This document shows positions 11,012-22,945 of a stretch of DNA of 64,000 bases, piece by piece. The notes under the pieces were generated by a model, which did not search any database, had not been told where the DNA came from, and saw only the letters and a program-made list of their open reading frames with translations. A program made the position numbers and the translations under genes. Within the stretch, counting starts at the first letter, position 1. Every line of letters starts with the position of its first letter. Origin of the DNA: Eulemur rufifrons (lineage: Eukaryota; Chordata; Mammalia; Primates; Lemuridae); contig NC_091012.1 in assembly GCF_041146395.1 (NCBI RefSeq), positions 11,026,193 through 11,090,192 of the forward strand, in the 5' to 3' direction.

Positions 11012-13060
11012 AAACGTTACTTTCCATAACCCTCATGTAGAGGGTAGAAGATTGTCGGTGTGGGGACCAGATGTCAGCTCCATGTTCCTGGCTCTTGGTT
11101 CCCAGTACTGAAACATGGTTACTGGTACTGAGTCGATGGAGCAAATGAGCAGACCAAGCAGATGCAAGCAGGCAAAGTGCCAAAGTTTATTAAAGAAGCA
11201 CAGTACATTCTGGAGAAGGAACAAGTATGTCTTTGCAAATGGAGAGAAGACCCTGGATTTAACAAGATTTCTCACCTTTATGCTGATTCCCTAATTTTAT
11301 GTTAAGTGTGTATGGGGGTAATATTCTTGGTTTATCTTGGGAAGGGGTTGAGAATTCCTGGAATGGCCAGTCCTCCTCTTTTCTATCCCTGTAAGGCAAT
11401 TTGCGGGGCTTGCCATGGTATTTGTAAACTGTCATGGCACTGGGGGTATGTGACTTTTTACTATGTTAATGACGGTAGGTCACTTGAAGATACTGTCACC
11501 TTACTTATACACATGCTCCAAAGACCCATTTTTGTGGCCTTGACCATATCTCTACTTCATGGCCTCTCTACCTCTTTCTGGTTGGTCAGTCCTTGGAGAC
11601 CCCCTATCGTAGACCAAACATCTGTTCAGTCCTCAGAATTCCCCCTTGACATGTCATCTGTTCCTTCTTGGTAGCTCCCTCTGGTCAATTTGTTCCTCCT
11701 ATTGTAGACAAAGCATTTCCTAGTGCCATCTGCACCTCTCCCTCCTTATCCCTACCTAACAAGACTAATTTAAAGGGAGATTTAGCCTGCAGCTCCCTGC
11801 ATATGAAAGCACAGCTCCTTGGGGAATTATACCCACTAAGTGAGAGGGGCTTGGGCTGGAGGTGAGGTTGGGCTATGTGGCAGCTGGAGAAAGGAGACAC
11901 AGCTGGCCCCACTTCTGAGAAGTCTATGGGAGTCTTTATTCATGCCTTATACTGGTTGCATTTGGCAGTGCTGGGGAAAGAGCTTGGCACTGCCACAACC
12001 TGGCTTTCTGAGGGAAAATGTGCCAGCTGGAGGTCAGGGGGCGCTGCCCAATCTCTCTGCTGCCATTATATTGGGCTCTTCACAATTAACCAGGTCTCTT
12101 AGCTGGTAAAGTAGAACTACAACGAGTCTAAACTTCTTCTGTCTCTCTTCATCCTGGCTGAAAGACTGGAACACACAGTGTGTGGTGGAGCCCTCTTAAC
12201 TCCCGGTACTGGCAAACACAGACCTTCTTCTAGAAGGGTGAGTAAGCAGATGTACCAGTTAGGCTTCTAGTGGTCAAAAGTAGCAGAAACCAACTCCAAC
12301 TAGCTCAGAAAACCATGGGAATTTATTTTATGAATACCAGGTTTGGTGAGGGATGGCTGTCTCCCGGAAACCCAGGACAGGACTGCAGGAACAAACTGGA
12401 GCCAGAGACTCAGATACCACCAGGACTCCCTCCCTCCCTGTATCTTTCATCCCTGTGAATCTGCTTTGTTTTTCCTTTTCTCTGAAGACAAGTTTCTTCT
12501 GCATCTTCCATTGCAATGGTAGCAAACAACTCCCAAATTTACAGGTGATGGTCCAGGTTTGAGTAATTTCAAAATTCCCCAATTATAAAACAACCTCAAG
12601 ATTCTCTCCATGTCTCAAACATCCACTAAGAGGTAGCCAGAAAAGCCTTGTGGTTGTGGTCTGCATACAGTGCCAGCGAACGAGACAGCGAGAGGAGATG
12701 TTGGGAACGGGGATGTTAGCCAGCGCGTGTGAAGTATGAGCTCCTGCACATGACACTGATCTCAAGACACAGTAGTCGGGGGGAGCCCAAGTCTGTCTGA
12801 CTTTTCTCCACCTTCCCCTGTGGTGTCATCTCAGTGGTGAGAGCTGGCTCAATGCCACCACACCCTCATGCCAGGTCATATCCCAGGCCACTAAAAGGAG
12901 CAACAAGAAAGAAGGGACATGGCATAGAAAATTAGCCTAGGAGTGAGAAAATGACTTATTCAAGGTTGACTGACAAATGTAACGCCTTTCTTCCACCTAC
13001 TCTTTTCATGTTTCCTCTCTAGCCTATGAGCTCTCAGCTCTGGAATGAGCATTTATTAAG
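11012..13060. repeat. Unassigned old repeats, probably including an LTR piece
   Basis: The 11,120-11,700 stretch includes 'gtgccaaagtttattaaaga', which on the minus strand carries an AATAAA-like signal and resembles a retroviral LTR in antisense, but I cannot name the family. The 12,244-12,590 stretch also looks repeat-derived. No gene is supported; the frames here are short and lack motifs. Confidence 0.3.
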
Positions 13061-13069
13061 TGGTGGCAG

Positions 13070-13170
13070 CTCTGGAAGTTTCTGCAATTGGGTGCACCTC
13101 TAGAGCCTGGCACAGTGTCTGGCGCTTCACAGATGCTAAATAAATAGCTGTCGAATGAATGAAGAAAGCA
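13070..13170 (-). repeat. MIR-like SINE fragment (antisense)
   Basis: The text 'agcctggcacagtgtctggc' followed by 'aaataaatagctgtcgaatg' matches the antisense 3' part of MIR. Confidence 0.5.
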
Positions 13171-13574
13171 AATGTGCTAATTTGGCTGTGGGGTTGAAGG
13201 ACGGTGTCTTTCAGGTCTGAGCATTTATCTCCAGGAAAGGATTTCCAAACAGGACACACACTGAGCACAGGCTTGGGAGAGAGGCCAACTTTTACTAAGT
13301 GCCTTCAGGTTCCCTGCAGCTCAAGCTGTTACTTAGTCTTGACTTGCTCTCTCTGCCACGGATAGTAGGAGAGCAATGTGCAGCCCCTCAATCAGCCCCT
13401 CAATTGAAAGAGCCGCTTGGCGTGCCTGCCTGGCTCTCCCTTTCCTTCAATACGTTCTGTTCTGGCCTTCTGCACACCCATCCCATTGAGCGCCATGTGC
13501 ATCCAATGCACACCGTCATCAACAGCATGTGACAGTGCCTCTAGCCTCACAGCCTTGCCCAGACTGATGTGAAT

Positions 13575-14290
13575 TTAAAAAATGTTTGCCAATAGGATGG
13601 ACAAGAATATCTTTCTTTTATTTTTTCTTTCAAAATTAAAGAAATTAAAATTCTTTTAAAATGAGTGAGGCTGAGCATCTTTTCATGTGTTTATTTGCTT
13701 CTGTATTTCTTTTCTTGTGACGTCCTTATTCATATTTATAGCCTATTTTTGATCCGTTTTTTTGGGCTGTCCTAGAAACTCTCTGTTAACAAAATTAGCC
13801 CCATCAAATTGTTATGAATATTTTCCCATTTGTCTTTTGCTACACATACATTTTTAATTTTATTCAGATACTTTATCGTTTTTCTTCTCTGTGGTTTCTG
13901 AGCCCAGAAATATTTTCAGCACTCTCAGAAAATAAAAATATCCACCAGTGTGTTTTTCTAGCAGTTTTAGTGTTTCATTTTTCTATGTTTACTCTTTGAT
14001 CCACCTGGGATTTATTTTGATGTAAAGAATGATGTAGGGATGCACCTTTGTGTGTGTGAACATGTGTGTGTGTTCAAAATGGAGAGCCAGTTGTCCAAAA
14101 TGCCATTTATTGAATGTTCCCTTTATCATTTACTAAATTTCTCCTTTATTATGTACTAAATTTCCATATGGATTTAAAAAATCTATATCTGGACTCTTAT
14201 TGATCAGGCTTCCTATTTCTTCTTCAACACCAAACTGTTTTCATTATCATATTTAGTTATTATTTGATTCATATTTCCTGACACTTATTC
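13575..14290 (-). mobile_element. Old L1 fragment (ORF2 C-terminal region), antisense
   Basis: The plus strand contains 'gctgagcatcttttcatgtg', 'ttgatccacctgggatttat' and 'tgccatttattgaatgttcc', landmarks of the antisense ORF2 C-terminal coding region of old mammalian L1s. It is full of stops and indels. Confidence 0.7.
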
Positions 14291-14295
14291 CACCT

Positions 14296-14836
14296 AGTTA
14301 CATACAATGTCCATGGGAAACATGGTGGGGCTGCCCAAGGGCTGTCTCCACCTCTGCACTGGAGGAGAGACAAAAGAGCCAGGCTGGCCTGGACTGCTGA
14401 TGCTCTCTGTGTTGCTGCTGATGGAATAACCCAGTACATGTCCATACAGGACCATTGTGTTCGATGTCAGTGCCATAAGAGCCATAGGTGGAGACCTTAT
14501 TTGTGGGAGTAGGAGAATACTGGGCTTTTTTGCTGAAGGATGCCTGTACCTATGAACTTGTTATACATATGCTCTCTCAGTTATTCCTCTGAACAATGAA
14601 GTGTGGTAGTTACCGTTATTTGCTCCATGTCAAAGAGGAAAAATCTAAAGCTGAGAGAGGGGTTAAGTATCATAGCTTACTCCAAACCACACAGCCGGGA
14701 AGGGGTGGAGCTCAGCTTGGAACTCTGGTGATCTGTTTGGCTCCAGCTCAAGTCCACCGCTTGGTCAAGTCTTGCCCTTAGTTTTCCTTCTAAACTAATT
14801 CCAATTCTAAGCATTCTAAGCAGACTTAATTCTAAA
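14296..14836. other. Flanking DNA left of the twin-primed L1
   Basis: No gene or clear repeat was recognised between the old L1 fragment and the younger L1 insertion. Confidence 0.4.
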
Positions 14837-14847
14837 GCCTAATTCTT

Positions 14848-17319
14848 TTTTTTTTTTTTAATTTCAGCTTATTATGGGGGTACAAAAGTTCAGGTTACAT
14901 ATGTTGCCCATGTACCACCCATCCCCCCGAGTCAGAGCTCCAAGCGCACCCATTCCCCAGACAGTACGCATCGCACTCATCATGTAGTTATACCCCCATC
15001 CCCTCCCCCCCACCCCCCATCTCCCCGAGTCAGCACCTTCAAGCATGACCATTCCCTAGATGGTGCACAACACACTCATCATGTAGGCATACACCCATCC
15101 CCTCCCCCCACCCCACCTCAGTCTGATATCCAATTGCTATCATTTCCAAATGTGCATTTAGGTGATGATCAGGGAAACCAATTTTCTGGTGAGTACATGT
15201 GATGCTTGTTTTTCCATTCTTGGAATACTTCACTTAATATAATGGGTTCCAACTCTCTCCAGGAGAACCAAAGAGATGTCGTATCACCGTTATTTCTTAT
15301 AGCTGAGTAGTACTCCATGGTATACATATACCACAATTTACTAATCCATTCATGAATTAATGGACATTTGGGTTGTTTCCACATCTTTGCGATTGTGAAT
15401 TGTGCTGCTGTAAACATTTGGGTACAGGTGTCTTTGTCATAGAATGATTTATGTTCCTTTGGGTAGATGCCCAAAAATGGGATTGTTGGATCGAATGGCA
15501 GGTCTACTTGAATCTGTTTAAGGTATCTCCATAATGCTTTCCACAGGGGTTGCACTAGTTTGCAGTCCCACCAGCAGTGTATGAGTGTTCCTGTCTCTCC
15601 GCATCCACACCAACATGTGTTGTTTTGGGACTTTTTGATAAAGGCCATTCTCACTGGAGTTAAGTGCTATCTCATCGTGGTTTTGATTTGCATTTCCCTG
15701 ATGATTAGAGATATTGAGCATTTTTTGATATGTTTGTTAGCCATTCTTATATCTTCTTTTGAAAAATTTCTATTCATGTCGTTTGCCCACTTTTTGATAG
15801 GGTTGTTTGATTTTTTCTTGCTGATTTTCCTGAGTTCTAAATAGATTCTTGTTATCAGTCCTTTATCTGATGTGTAGTATGCAAAATTTCTTTCCCATTC
15901 TGTAGGTTGTCTATTTACTCTCGTGACTGTTTCTTTGGCTGTGCAGAAGCTTTTTAATTTAATCAGGTCCCATTTATTTATTTTTGTTGTTGCTGTGATT
16001 GCCTTAGGGGTCTTCTTCATAAATTCTTTGCCTAGGCCAATGTCTGTAAGAGTCTTTCCTACATTTTCTTCTAGAATTCTAATCATTTCACACCTAAGGT
16101 TTAAGTCTGTTATCCACCGTGATTTGATTTTTGTGAGAGGTGAAAGCTGTGGGTCCTGTTTCAGTCTTCTACATGTGGCTATCCAATTTTCCCAGCACCA
16201 TTTATTGAATAGGGATTCTTGTCCCCAGAGTATGTTTTTGTCTGCTTTGTCAAAGATTAGATGGCATATGAGGATAGTTTTATATCTGGATTTTCTGTTC
16301 TGTTCCACTGGTCTGTGTCCCTGCACTTGCCCCAATACCAGGCAGTTTTAAGAACCACAGCCTTGTAGTATATTTTGAAATCTGGCAAATTAATGCCTCC
16401 CATTTTGTTTTTATTGCTTAAAATTGCTTTTGCTATATGGGGTCTTCTCTGATTCCATAAATCCATCACAACCAAGTGGGCTTCATCCCAGAGATGCAGG
16501 GGTGGTTCAACATACATAAATCTGTAAATGTAATTCACCACATAAATAGAAGCAAAAATAAAGACCATATGATCATCTCAATAGATGCAGAAAAACCATT
16601 TGACAAAATTCAACACTCTTTTATGATAAGAACACTTAACAAAATATGCATAGATGGGACCTACCTAAGAATAATACAAGCCATATATGACAAACCCACA
16701 GCCAACATCATACTGAATGGGGAAAAATTGAAAGCATTCCCACTTAGAACTGGAACCAGACAAGGCTGCCCACTGTCCCCATTACTTTTCAACACAGGAT
16801 TGGAAGTCCTTGCGAGAGCTATCAGGCAAGAGAGCAGAATCAAGGGAGTCCAAATAGGGACAGAAGAGATCAAACTCTCACTCTTTGCTGATGATATGAT
16901 GTTATATCTGGAAAACCCCAAGGATTCAACCATGAGACTCCTGGAATTGATCAATGAATTCAGTAAAGTCTCAGGTTACAAAATCAATGCACACAAATCA
17001 GAGGCATTCATATATGCCAATAACAGTCAAACGGAGAACCACATTAAGGACTCAATACCCTTCAAAATAGCAACAAAGAAAATAAAATATCTAGGAATAT
17101 ATTTAACTAAAGAGGTAAAGGACCTCTATAGGGAGAACTATGAAACACTGAGGAAGGAAATAGCAGAACATGTAAATAGGTGGAAAACCATACCATCCTC
17201 GTGGATCAGAAGAATCAACATTGTTAACATGTCAATACTATCCAAAGTAATCTACGGAGATTCAATGCAATCCCTATTAAATTACCAACATCATTTTTCA
17301 CAGATATAGAAAAAATAAT
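14848..17319 (-). mobile_element. 5'-truncated, 5'-inverted (twin-primed) LINE-1
   Basis: From 14,848 to about 16,460 the element lies on the minus strand: a poly-A tail (poly-T here), a 3' UTR with a duplicated C-rich segment, then ORF2 C-terminal coding sequence. At about 16,460 the orientation flips, and 16,462-17,319 encodes the reverse-transcriptase part of ORF2 on the plus strand. The plus piece ends in the sequence that directly precedes the start of the minus piece in L1 (the segment between FFTDIEK and WNQRR), so the inversion is almost lossless. This is the expected product of twin priming during target-primed reverse transcription. The two halves cannot make one protein. Confidence 0.92.
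16476..17309 (+). pseudogene. L1 ORF2 reverse-transcriptase segment (inverted 5' part)
   Basis: A 277-codon open stretch on the plus strand encodes the LINE-1 ORF2 RT domain. It contains [36 protein letters not shown] and the catalytic [10 protein letters not shown] with both aspartates kept. It lacks the endonuclease and the C-terminal zinc-knuckle region, which lies inverted to the left. It is a fragment of the twin-primed L1 and not a host gene. Confidence 0.9.
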
Positions 17320-17330
17320 GCCTAATTCTT

Positions 17331-19852
17331 AACGCCTGCTTCAAAGTGTTTACGTTTGGCCTTCTGTTAGTCTGTGAACTCTTGCTGATCTCTCCCTTCC
17401 TCACAGCAGCAGCACAGAGCCTGGCATAGAGGAGGTACAAAGTAAATGATCAGAGTCAGTCTCATAATTCTCATGTCTGGACAAGAGTCGCTGATTCTTG
17501 AAAGTGTCCTGAAACTCAGTTATGGGCAAGGAGTGCAGAAATCCCATGCAATGTGCTGGGAGGCTGCAGCATGAACTTGTTATTTGCTGTAATTATTTGG
17601 CTCAAAGAGTTAGTCTGTTTGTTCCACCTGGGACCGCATTTACAAGTTTGGCTGCTGACAACTTCAGTAATACGGTAGGCATACACCTCTAATTGTCTCT
17701 CCTGAGCCTGTCTTGCTAAGATCCTTTTGTATTTCCTAAATCTCTCTCTGCTTAATAACGTCAGCAGAGTTAACTCTCAAGTCAACTCTCACCTCTCCAA
17801 TCCAACTGGAGGTTTAAAAGTCAGGATTACTTTATTGAGCCACATTGTGAGCCACGTGACTCTGGGAAGTATATCTCTTTTCTTACAGTGCTATCTTGCT
17901 GGAGATGTGCCAGCTGTGGTGGGCCTTTGTTCCTAGCAAGAGCACTGGACCGTCATACTATTAATACCTATCTTGCCTTCACTGCAGCCCTGAATCACGG
18001 GCAATGGGGTAACAGCAGAGGATTGTAGGGCAACTCAGATTCAGAAGACTTTCTTGGCATAGTCCAGGCCTGTGAAGTCCTTGGCAAGTTTGTGTCTAGG
18101 GAGATGTTCCTTCTGTCTGTCCCAGGTGAACCTCAGAATCTGGGGAACAACTAGTTAGGAATATTGATAGTTATGGAAAAAGAGTAAAATTTACCCTACA
18201 CCCCTGAGAAGAAGAAATACTCACCTCTGTCCACATGTTCATTTTCTACTATACTGCCTGCTTTTTCAGAAGTAGAAGAGAATTACCTATTAAGCATCCA
18301 GTCTCTGAAGAAGCAATTGGGAAATAATTCATCAACTATTGATATATACAGCTCTTAGGTCCATAAAACTATTTTAATCTCTTACTGTTGAGCTCTTCAA
18401 GTCACTAACAATCAACCCTGTTGACCTCTGTCTGAAGGAAAGCACTCTCTGAACGGAGACCAAAGTTATTCCCATCCCCAGGTAGAGAACTGTAAGCCAA
18501 CACTGTAGGTGCAGTCTTTGTAGGGGCAATTTCAGTAGCTGTAAAAACCAAACATTTGTTCTTGCCCTCTGCATTTGCTGCTCTGAGAGCACTGGGGCAG
18601 ATCTGCAAGGCCAGTGGCTCTGAAAATATCTAACCCGGAACAAGATGTCAGTCTCTGCTTTGTGCAGACTCCTACAGACTGTACACTTGAGGTGCTACTG
18701 TACCCTTCCAGAAATTGAGAGAACCTTGAGGAGAAGGGTGGCTTTTCCCCAAAGGTGACTCCTTCACCTCTGCCCTCTTTATGAGAAAGCTGTAGAAAGG
18801 GCTTCTTTGAAATGGCACCTCTTGACAATCCCTGCAAGGCTGGTCCTGAACATGTGGCCCTCTTTGTTTAGAATGAGAGGTACTTTGAAGATCTTTTTTT
18901 CATAGCTGTGGACCTTACTCATCAATTCTAGGAAAATAAGAAGGACCCACTTTGGCATTTCATGTCATCATGCCACCTCAATTCTTCTACACCACAGAAA
19001 TGCTTGTAGATGTATGTAATGGGTATGTGCAAGAATGCCTGTTAAAGCACTCTTGGGACTTGGGAGAATTTTGAATATAATCCCCAAGTGTCTGGTCAAT
19101 AGAGCAGTGTTTAAATAAATCACAGTACATCCATATTATGGAACATCATGCAGCTAGGATGGCCCTATTCCACAAGTCTCTCATTCTTCTGAGACCAGAA
19201 GGTCACCTGGTTATTTCACATATTCTTTTCATGATGATGGCAGACATTTAAGAGGGGTGACCATGATGCCTCTTAAGGCCTAGGATCAAATTAGCACTTT
19301 GTTACTTTTGTCCACATTCCATTAGCTAAAGGTAGTCACACAGTCAAGCTCAGTATCAGTGGGCAGGGAACCATATCCTGGCACTAGAGGTAGGACCTTC
19401 AAAGTCATGTGGCTAAGGATGTGGATGAAGAGGAGGGCTGGGCAGTGCTAGGCCATGGGCAAGGAGGCTGGAAACTTTGCCTGTGGTAGATGCATGTGTT
19501 GGAGAAAGAAAACACCAAGTATGTAGCCAATTATCCACTATGAGATGTGGGCATAGTGGATGGCTCTGGTTAGCAGTCACCGTCACCTGTGGGCCCCAGG
19601 TGAGTGTGGGCCTTTTTAGTTGTCTACTGGGTTGCTAGACAATAAATACCTCCCTATAGCACACACATCTATCGTTAGACTTCTGGATGTCTGATTTGCA
19701 AGGGCTTTCAGGAACATGTCATGTACAAGGCAAGAAACTACCTCGATCCAGGTCATCTATTCGGACTTTGTGGGCGAAGGTGGTGGAGAGAACAAGCTTT
19801 GAGGGGAGCGAGGGCAGCATAGATATTCACATTAGACTGGGGTCCTGAGTTT
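17331..19852. other. Intergenic DNA, mostly unique
   Basis: No gene is supported. A short old L1 3' fragment is likely at 19,088-19,165 ('cagtacatccatattatgga'). Frames of 67-101 codons around 18,374-18,837 overlap one another on the same strand in different phases and show no family motif. Confidence 0.45.
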
Positions 19853-20161
19853 TTTTTGTTTGTTTGTTTTTTTTTTGAGACAGAGTCTCACTCTGTTGCC
19901 TGGGCTAGAGTGCCGTGGCGTCAGCCTAGCTCACAGAAGCCTCAAACTCCCGGGCTCAAGCAATCCTCCTGCCTCAGCCTCCCGATAGCTGGGAGTACAG
20001 GTGCCACCACCAACCCCGGCTACTTTCTTTCTATTTTAAGTTGCCCAGCTATTTTTTTCTATTTTTGCTCAGGCTGGTCTCGAACTCCTGGCCTCAAGCC
20101 ATCCTCCTGCCTGGCCTTTCAGAGTGCTAGGATTACAGGCATGAGCCACTGCACCTGGCAT
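19853..20161 (-). repeat. Alu element, antisense, with target-site duplication
   Basis: A poly-T start is followed by 'ttgagacagagtctcactct' and ends 'catgagccactgcacctgg'. The direct repeat ggtcctgagttt at 19,841-19,852 and 20,162-20,173 bounds it. The second monomer is shortened. Confidence 0.9.
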
Positions 20162-20173
20162 GGTCCTGAGTTT

Positions 20174-20940
20174 CTAATGCTGCCAATCTCTCTGGTTGTT
20201 TCCTCCAGCCATGCGCCACAGCTTATGAGCAAGAATGGAGAAAATAGATGGTCAGATTAATCTTGGGTTGGGGACTTGTGATTGAAGGTCTAGGGGTGTA
20301 GCAGTTGTGTTCCCAATTCCTAAAAATGTGTCTTGATGAGGACCAGGGACAGGGAGAATGAAAGTAATGAAGTTAAAGAACTAAAATATCAGGAAGTTCT
20401 AGTCAGAAAACAATATATTTTCCATTTTATTTTGAGAAAATTTGGAACATAAAAAAGAAAATAAAATTTACCTATAATTATGTGATTTTGAAAACAATCT
20501 AATAAGTGAAGTCCTGGCTAAGGTCTGGCTCATAGTGGGCCCACTGGATCCACCCAGAGGTCATTTTCCCAGCCCCTGAGTGCATAATTGGAATTGGCAC
20601 ACTTGGTAATTGGAGTAACCCTCACATTGGGTCCTTGACATATGGAGTGAGAGCTTTCACACAGAGGAAGGCCAAGGAGAAGCCTATGAACTGCATCCTG
20701 CCCATCCAGGCAGAGACCAAGTCAAAGGCAATGTGACCATCTGGAGGAGGAACGGCCTGAGCTTGGTTTCTGACTAGATTTGCTTGGTATTTGGGTACAA
20801 GCACAGAGTAGAAGGCAGCTGCATTCCAGCCACACCCAGGGGTGACCCTCACTCTTGGATAGGGATGCAGAGCTGCAAGTGGTGCACCCCATCCTCCACT
20901 TTATGGGGAAGGAGAAGTGGCCCCAGGCGGGACTATCTAT
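20174..20940. other. Intergenic DNA, no gene seen
   Basis: Unique sequence with no recognisable coding features. A short tetranucleotide-like run (ctatctgtctatctg) ends it near 20,950. Confidence 0.5.
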
Positions 20941-20949
20941 CTGTCTATC

Positions 20950-21700
20950 TGTAAGTTGAATGATATGTTCCCCAGAACCTGTGAATGTGACCTTATTTGT
21001 AAAGAGGATCTTTGCAGATTATTTAAGTTAAGGATATTAAGATGAGGCTGGGCGCGGTGGCTCACGCCTCTAATCCTAGCACTCCGGGAGGCCGAGGCGG
21101 GCAGATTGTTTGAGCTCAGGAGTTCGAGACCAGCCTGAGCAAGAACGAGACCTTGTGTCTACTAAAAATAGAAAGAAATTATATGGACAACTAAAAATAT
21201 ATACAAAATAAAATTAGCTGGGCATGGTGGTGCATGCCTGTAGTCCCAGCTACTCGGGAGGCTGAGGCAAGAGGATCACTTGAGCCCAGGAGTCTGAGGT
21301 TGCTGTGAGCTAGGCTGACACCCCGGCACTCTAGCCTGGTCAACAGAGTGAGACTCTGTCTCAAAAATAAAATAATATAAAAATTAAAAAAAGGATATTA
21401 AGATGAGGTCATCCTAGCTTATCTAACTAGGCCCTAAGTACAATGACACAAGAGACAGAAGAGGAGAGACACAGAGAGGAGATGGCCACGTGAAGATGAA
21501 GGCAGACCCTGGAGTGATACAGCCACAAGGGAGGAACACCTGGAGCCCCTAGAAGGTGGAAGAGGCAGGAGGGATCCTCCCCTAGAGCCTTCAGAAGGAG
21601 CATGTCCCTGCTTACACCCAGATTTCAGATTTCCGGTCTCCCGAGCTGTTGTTTTAAGCCACTCAGTCTGTGGTAATTTGTTATGGCAGCTCTGTTTTTT
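20950..21700 (+). repeat. MLT1-like LTR (sense), split by an Alu
   Basis: The left part (20,950-21,045) reads like the LTR 5' region ('gtgaccttatttgtaaagag'). The right part (21,407-21,700) carries 'ggccacgtgaagatgaaggc', 'gttttaagccactcagtctg' and 'tggtaatttgttatggcagc', the typical MLT1 LTR 3' end. An Alu at 21,046-21,390 interrupts it. Confidence 0.7.
21046..21390 (+). repeat. Alu element, sense, lemur-type linker, with 16-bp TSD
   Basis: The element starts 'ggctgggcgcggtggctcac' and ends in an A-rich tail. Between the monomers it has the A/T-rich insertion 'agaaattatatggacaacta' that I associate with strepsirrhine Alus. The target-site duplication aaggatattaagatga is at 21,030-21,045 and 21,391-21,406. 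Confidence 0.92.
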
Positions 21701-22945
21701 TATACACACACATGCACACACACATAAATAAAATACATGTAAATATGTATGTGTATATCTGTACGGTATAAAATATGTAATATTTTAATATTATGACATT
21801 AATATAATTAACTATATAATTAATTATAATGAATATATTAAATAGAAATAGATGCATATAAATGTTTCTGGGCAATGCCCAATGGCTTGGTTTTTGGTCC
21901 GGAGCCTGAGGGGAAAGGACTGGAAGATCAGGAGCAAGGAAGAGGTCTAGGGGAGAGGCTTGTGGACGCACATCTGGGAGTGGGCATGAAGTGTGTGCAA
22001 ACTCCCAGCAGAAAGCATCCACCGTGGAAGAGGCACTGAACAAGGCAGTTGATGTTGGCCACCTTTTGTCCTGAGTGACCCCAGATGGAGCCCCAAGAGT
22101 AAAGACTCCCACGTACCAAGGCCGATGCATCTACTACTGCCAACCTTCCAGCAACAGGGACCGACACTGAGTCCCTGCTGTGGCACAATTCCTCGAAGAG
22201 ACTGACGGGACACACAGTGCCAGCCAACTAGACTGGGCCCCTTCCATCCTGAAGCAGCAGGCAGTGTATCCTTATTGGGACAGATGTGACAAATAATACT
22301 TTAGATCCATATGTGATGGTTTAAGATGCTCTCTAAGGCATGTTGTGTAAAAAGCAAGGCGCAGGACAGTGACTGTAGCTTGCTATGCTTGCGCATGACA
22401 AGAAAAGGATATCTATTCCTACATGCTTGTATCTGTATGGAATAACTTTGGAAGGATATTCAAAAATTTGGTTAACGACCTGAGGAGGAGGATTGGAGGT
22501 CAAGGGTAAGAGGGAGACTTACTTTTCATTGTATATCTTTGAAGTTTATTTTTGCCATATGCACCTGTCAATTCTAAAAAGGTAAAAATTGCAAACCTCT
22601 GTTGTTTTCAAAGAGAGAAAGCAATGGGAAGGATCTAGTTGAACGGGAGAGACTAACTGCCCAGGAGAGGGAAGGGTACTCAGCAGTGAAGGCAGGAGAT
22701 GGAGACCAAGGCAAGGTGCAAAGATGGGCCTTGAGCAGAAATGCACAGGCCTGCAGTGTGGCAGGAGGGAGGAAGCAGAGGTAGGGCAAGTGTTGGATGC
22801 CAGGCTGATGGGCAAGCTGGCAACCCTGGCTTATCTCTAAGAAGATCTTGGGATTCTCTCTGTGGTGGGGTGGGGAGAGGAGGGAGTAAATGGAACACAC
22901 GGAGGTACATTAGAAACTTCAGCTGGGTACACAAGACTTTGCTGT
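21701..22945. repeat. Old interspersed repeats, unassigned; no gene
   Basis: The stretch 21,700-21,860 is AT-rich low complexity with a CA run. The 21,890-22,560 stretch has the look of an ancient interspersed repeat ('gtaaaaagcaaggcgcagga', 'ataactttggaaggatattc') but I cannot name it. From 22,560 to 22,945 the DNA is purine-rich and unique. Overlapping frames on the minus strand (up to 149 codons) are not coherent with any family. Confidence 0.3.

Larger units (their letters stand above)
14837..17330. repeat. Target-site duplication pair bounding the L1 at 14,848-17,319
   Basis: The 11-bp sequence gcctaattctt is present at 14,837-14,847 (just before the poly-T) and again at 17,320-17,330 (just after the inverted segment). 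The matching ends show that everything between is one insertion event. Confidence 0.85.

Noticed and set aside
15923..16351. 142-codon plus-strand frame and its relatives at 32,620-33,054 and 35,417-35,746
   Set aside because: They are antisense readings of L1 ORF2, repeated wherever L1 occurs.
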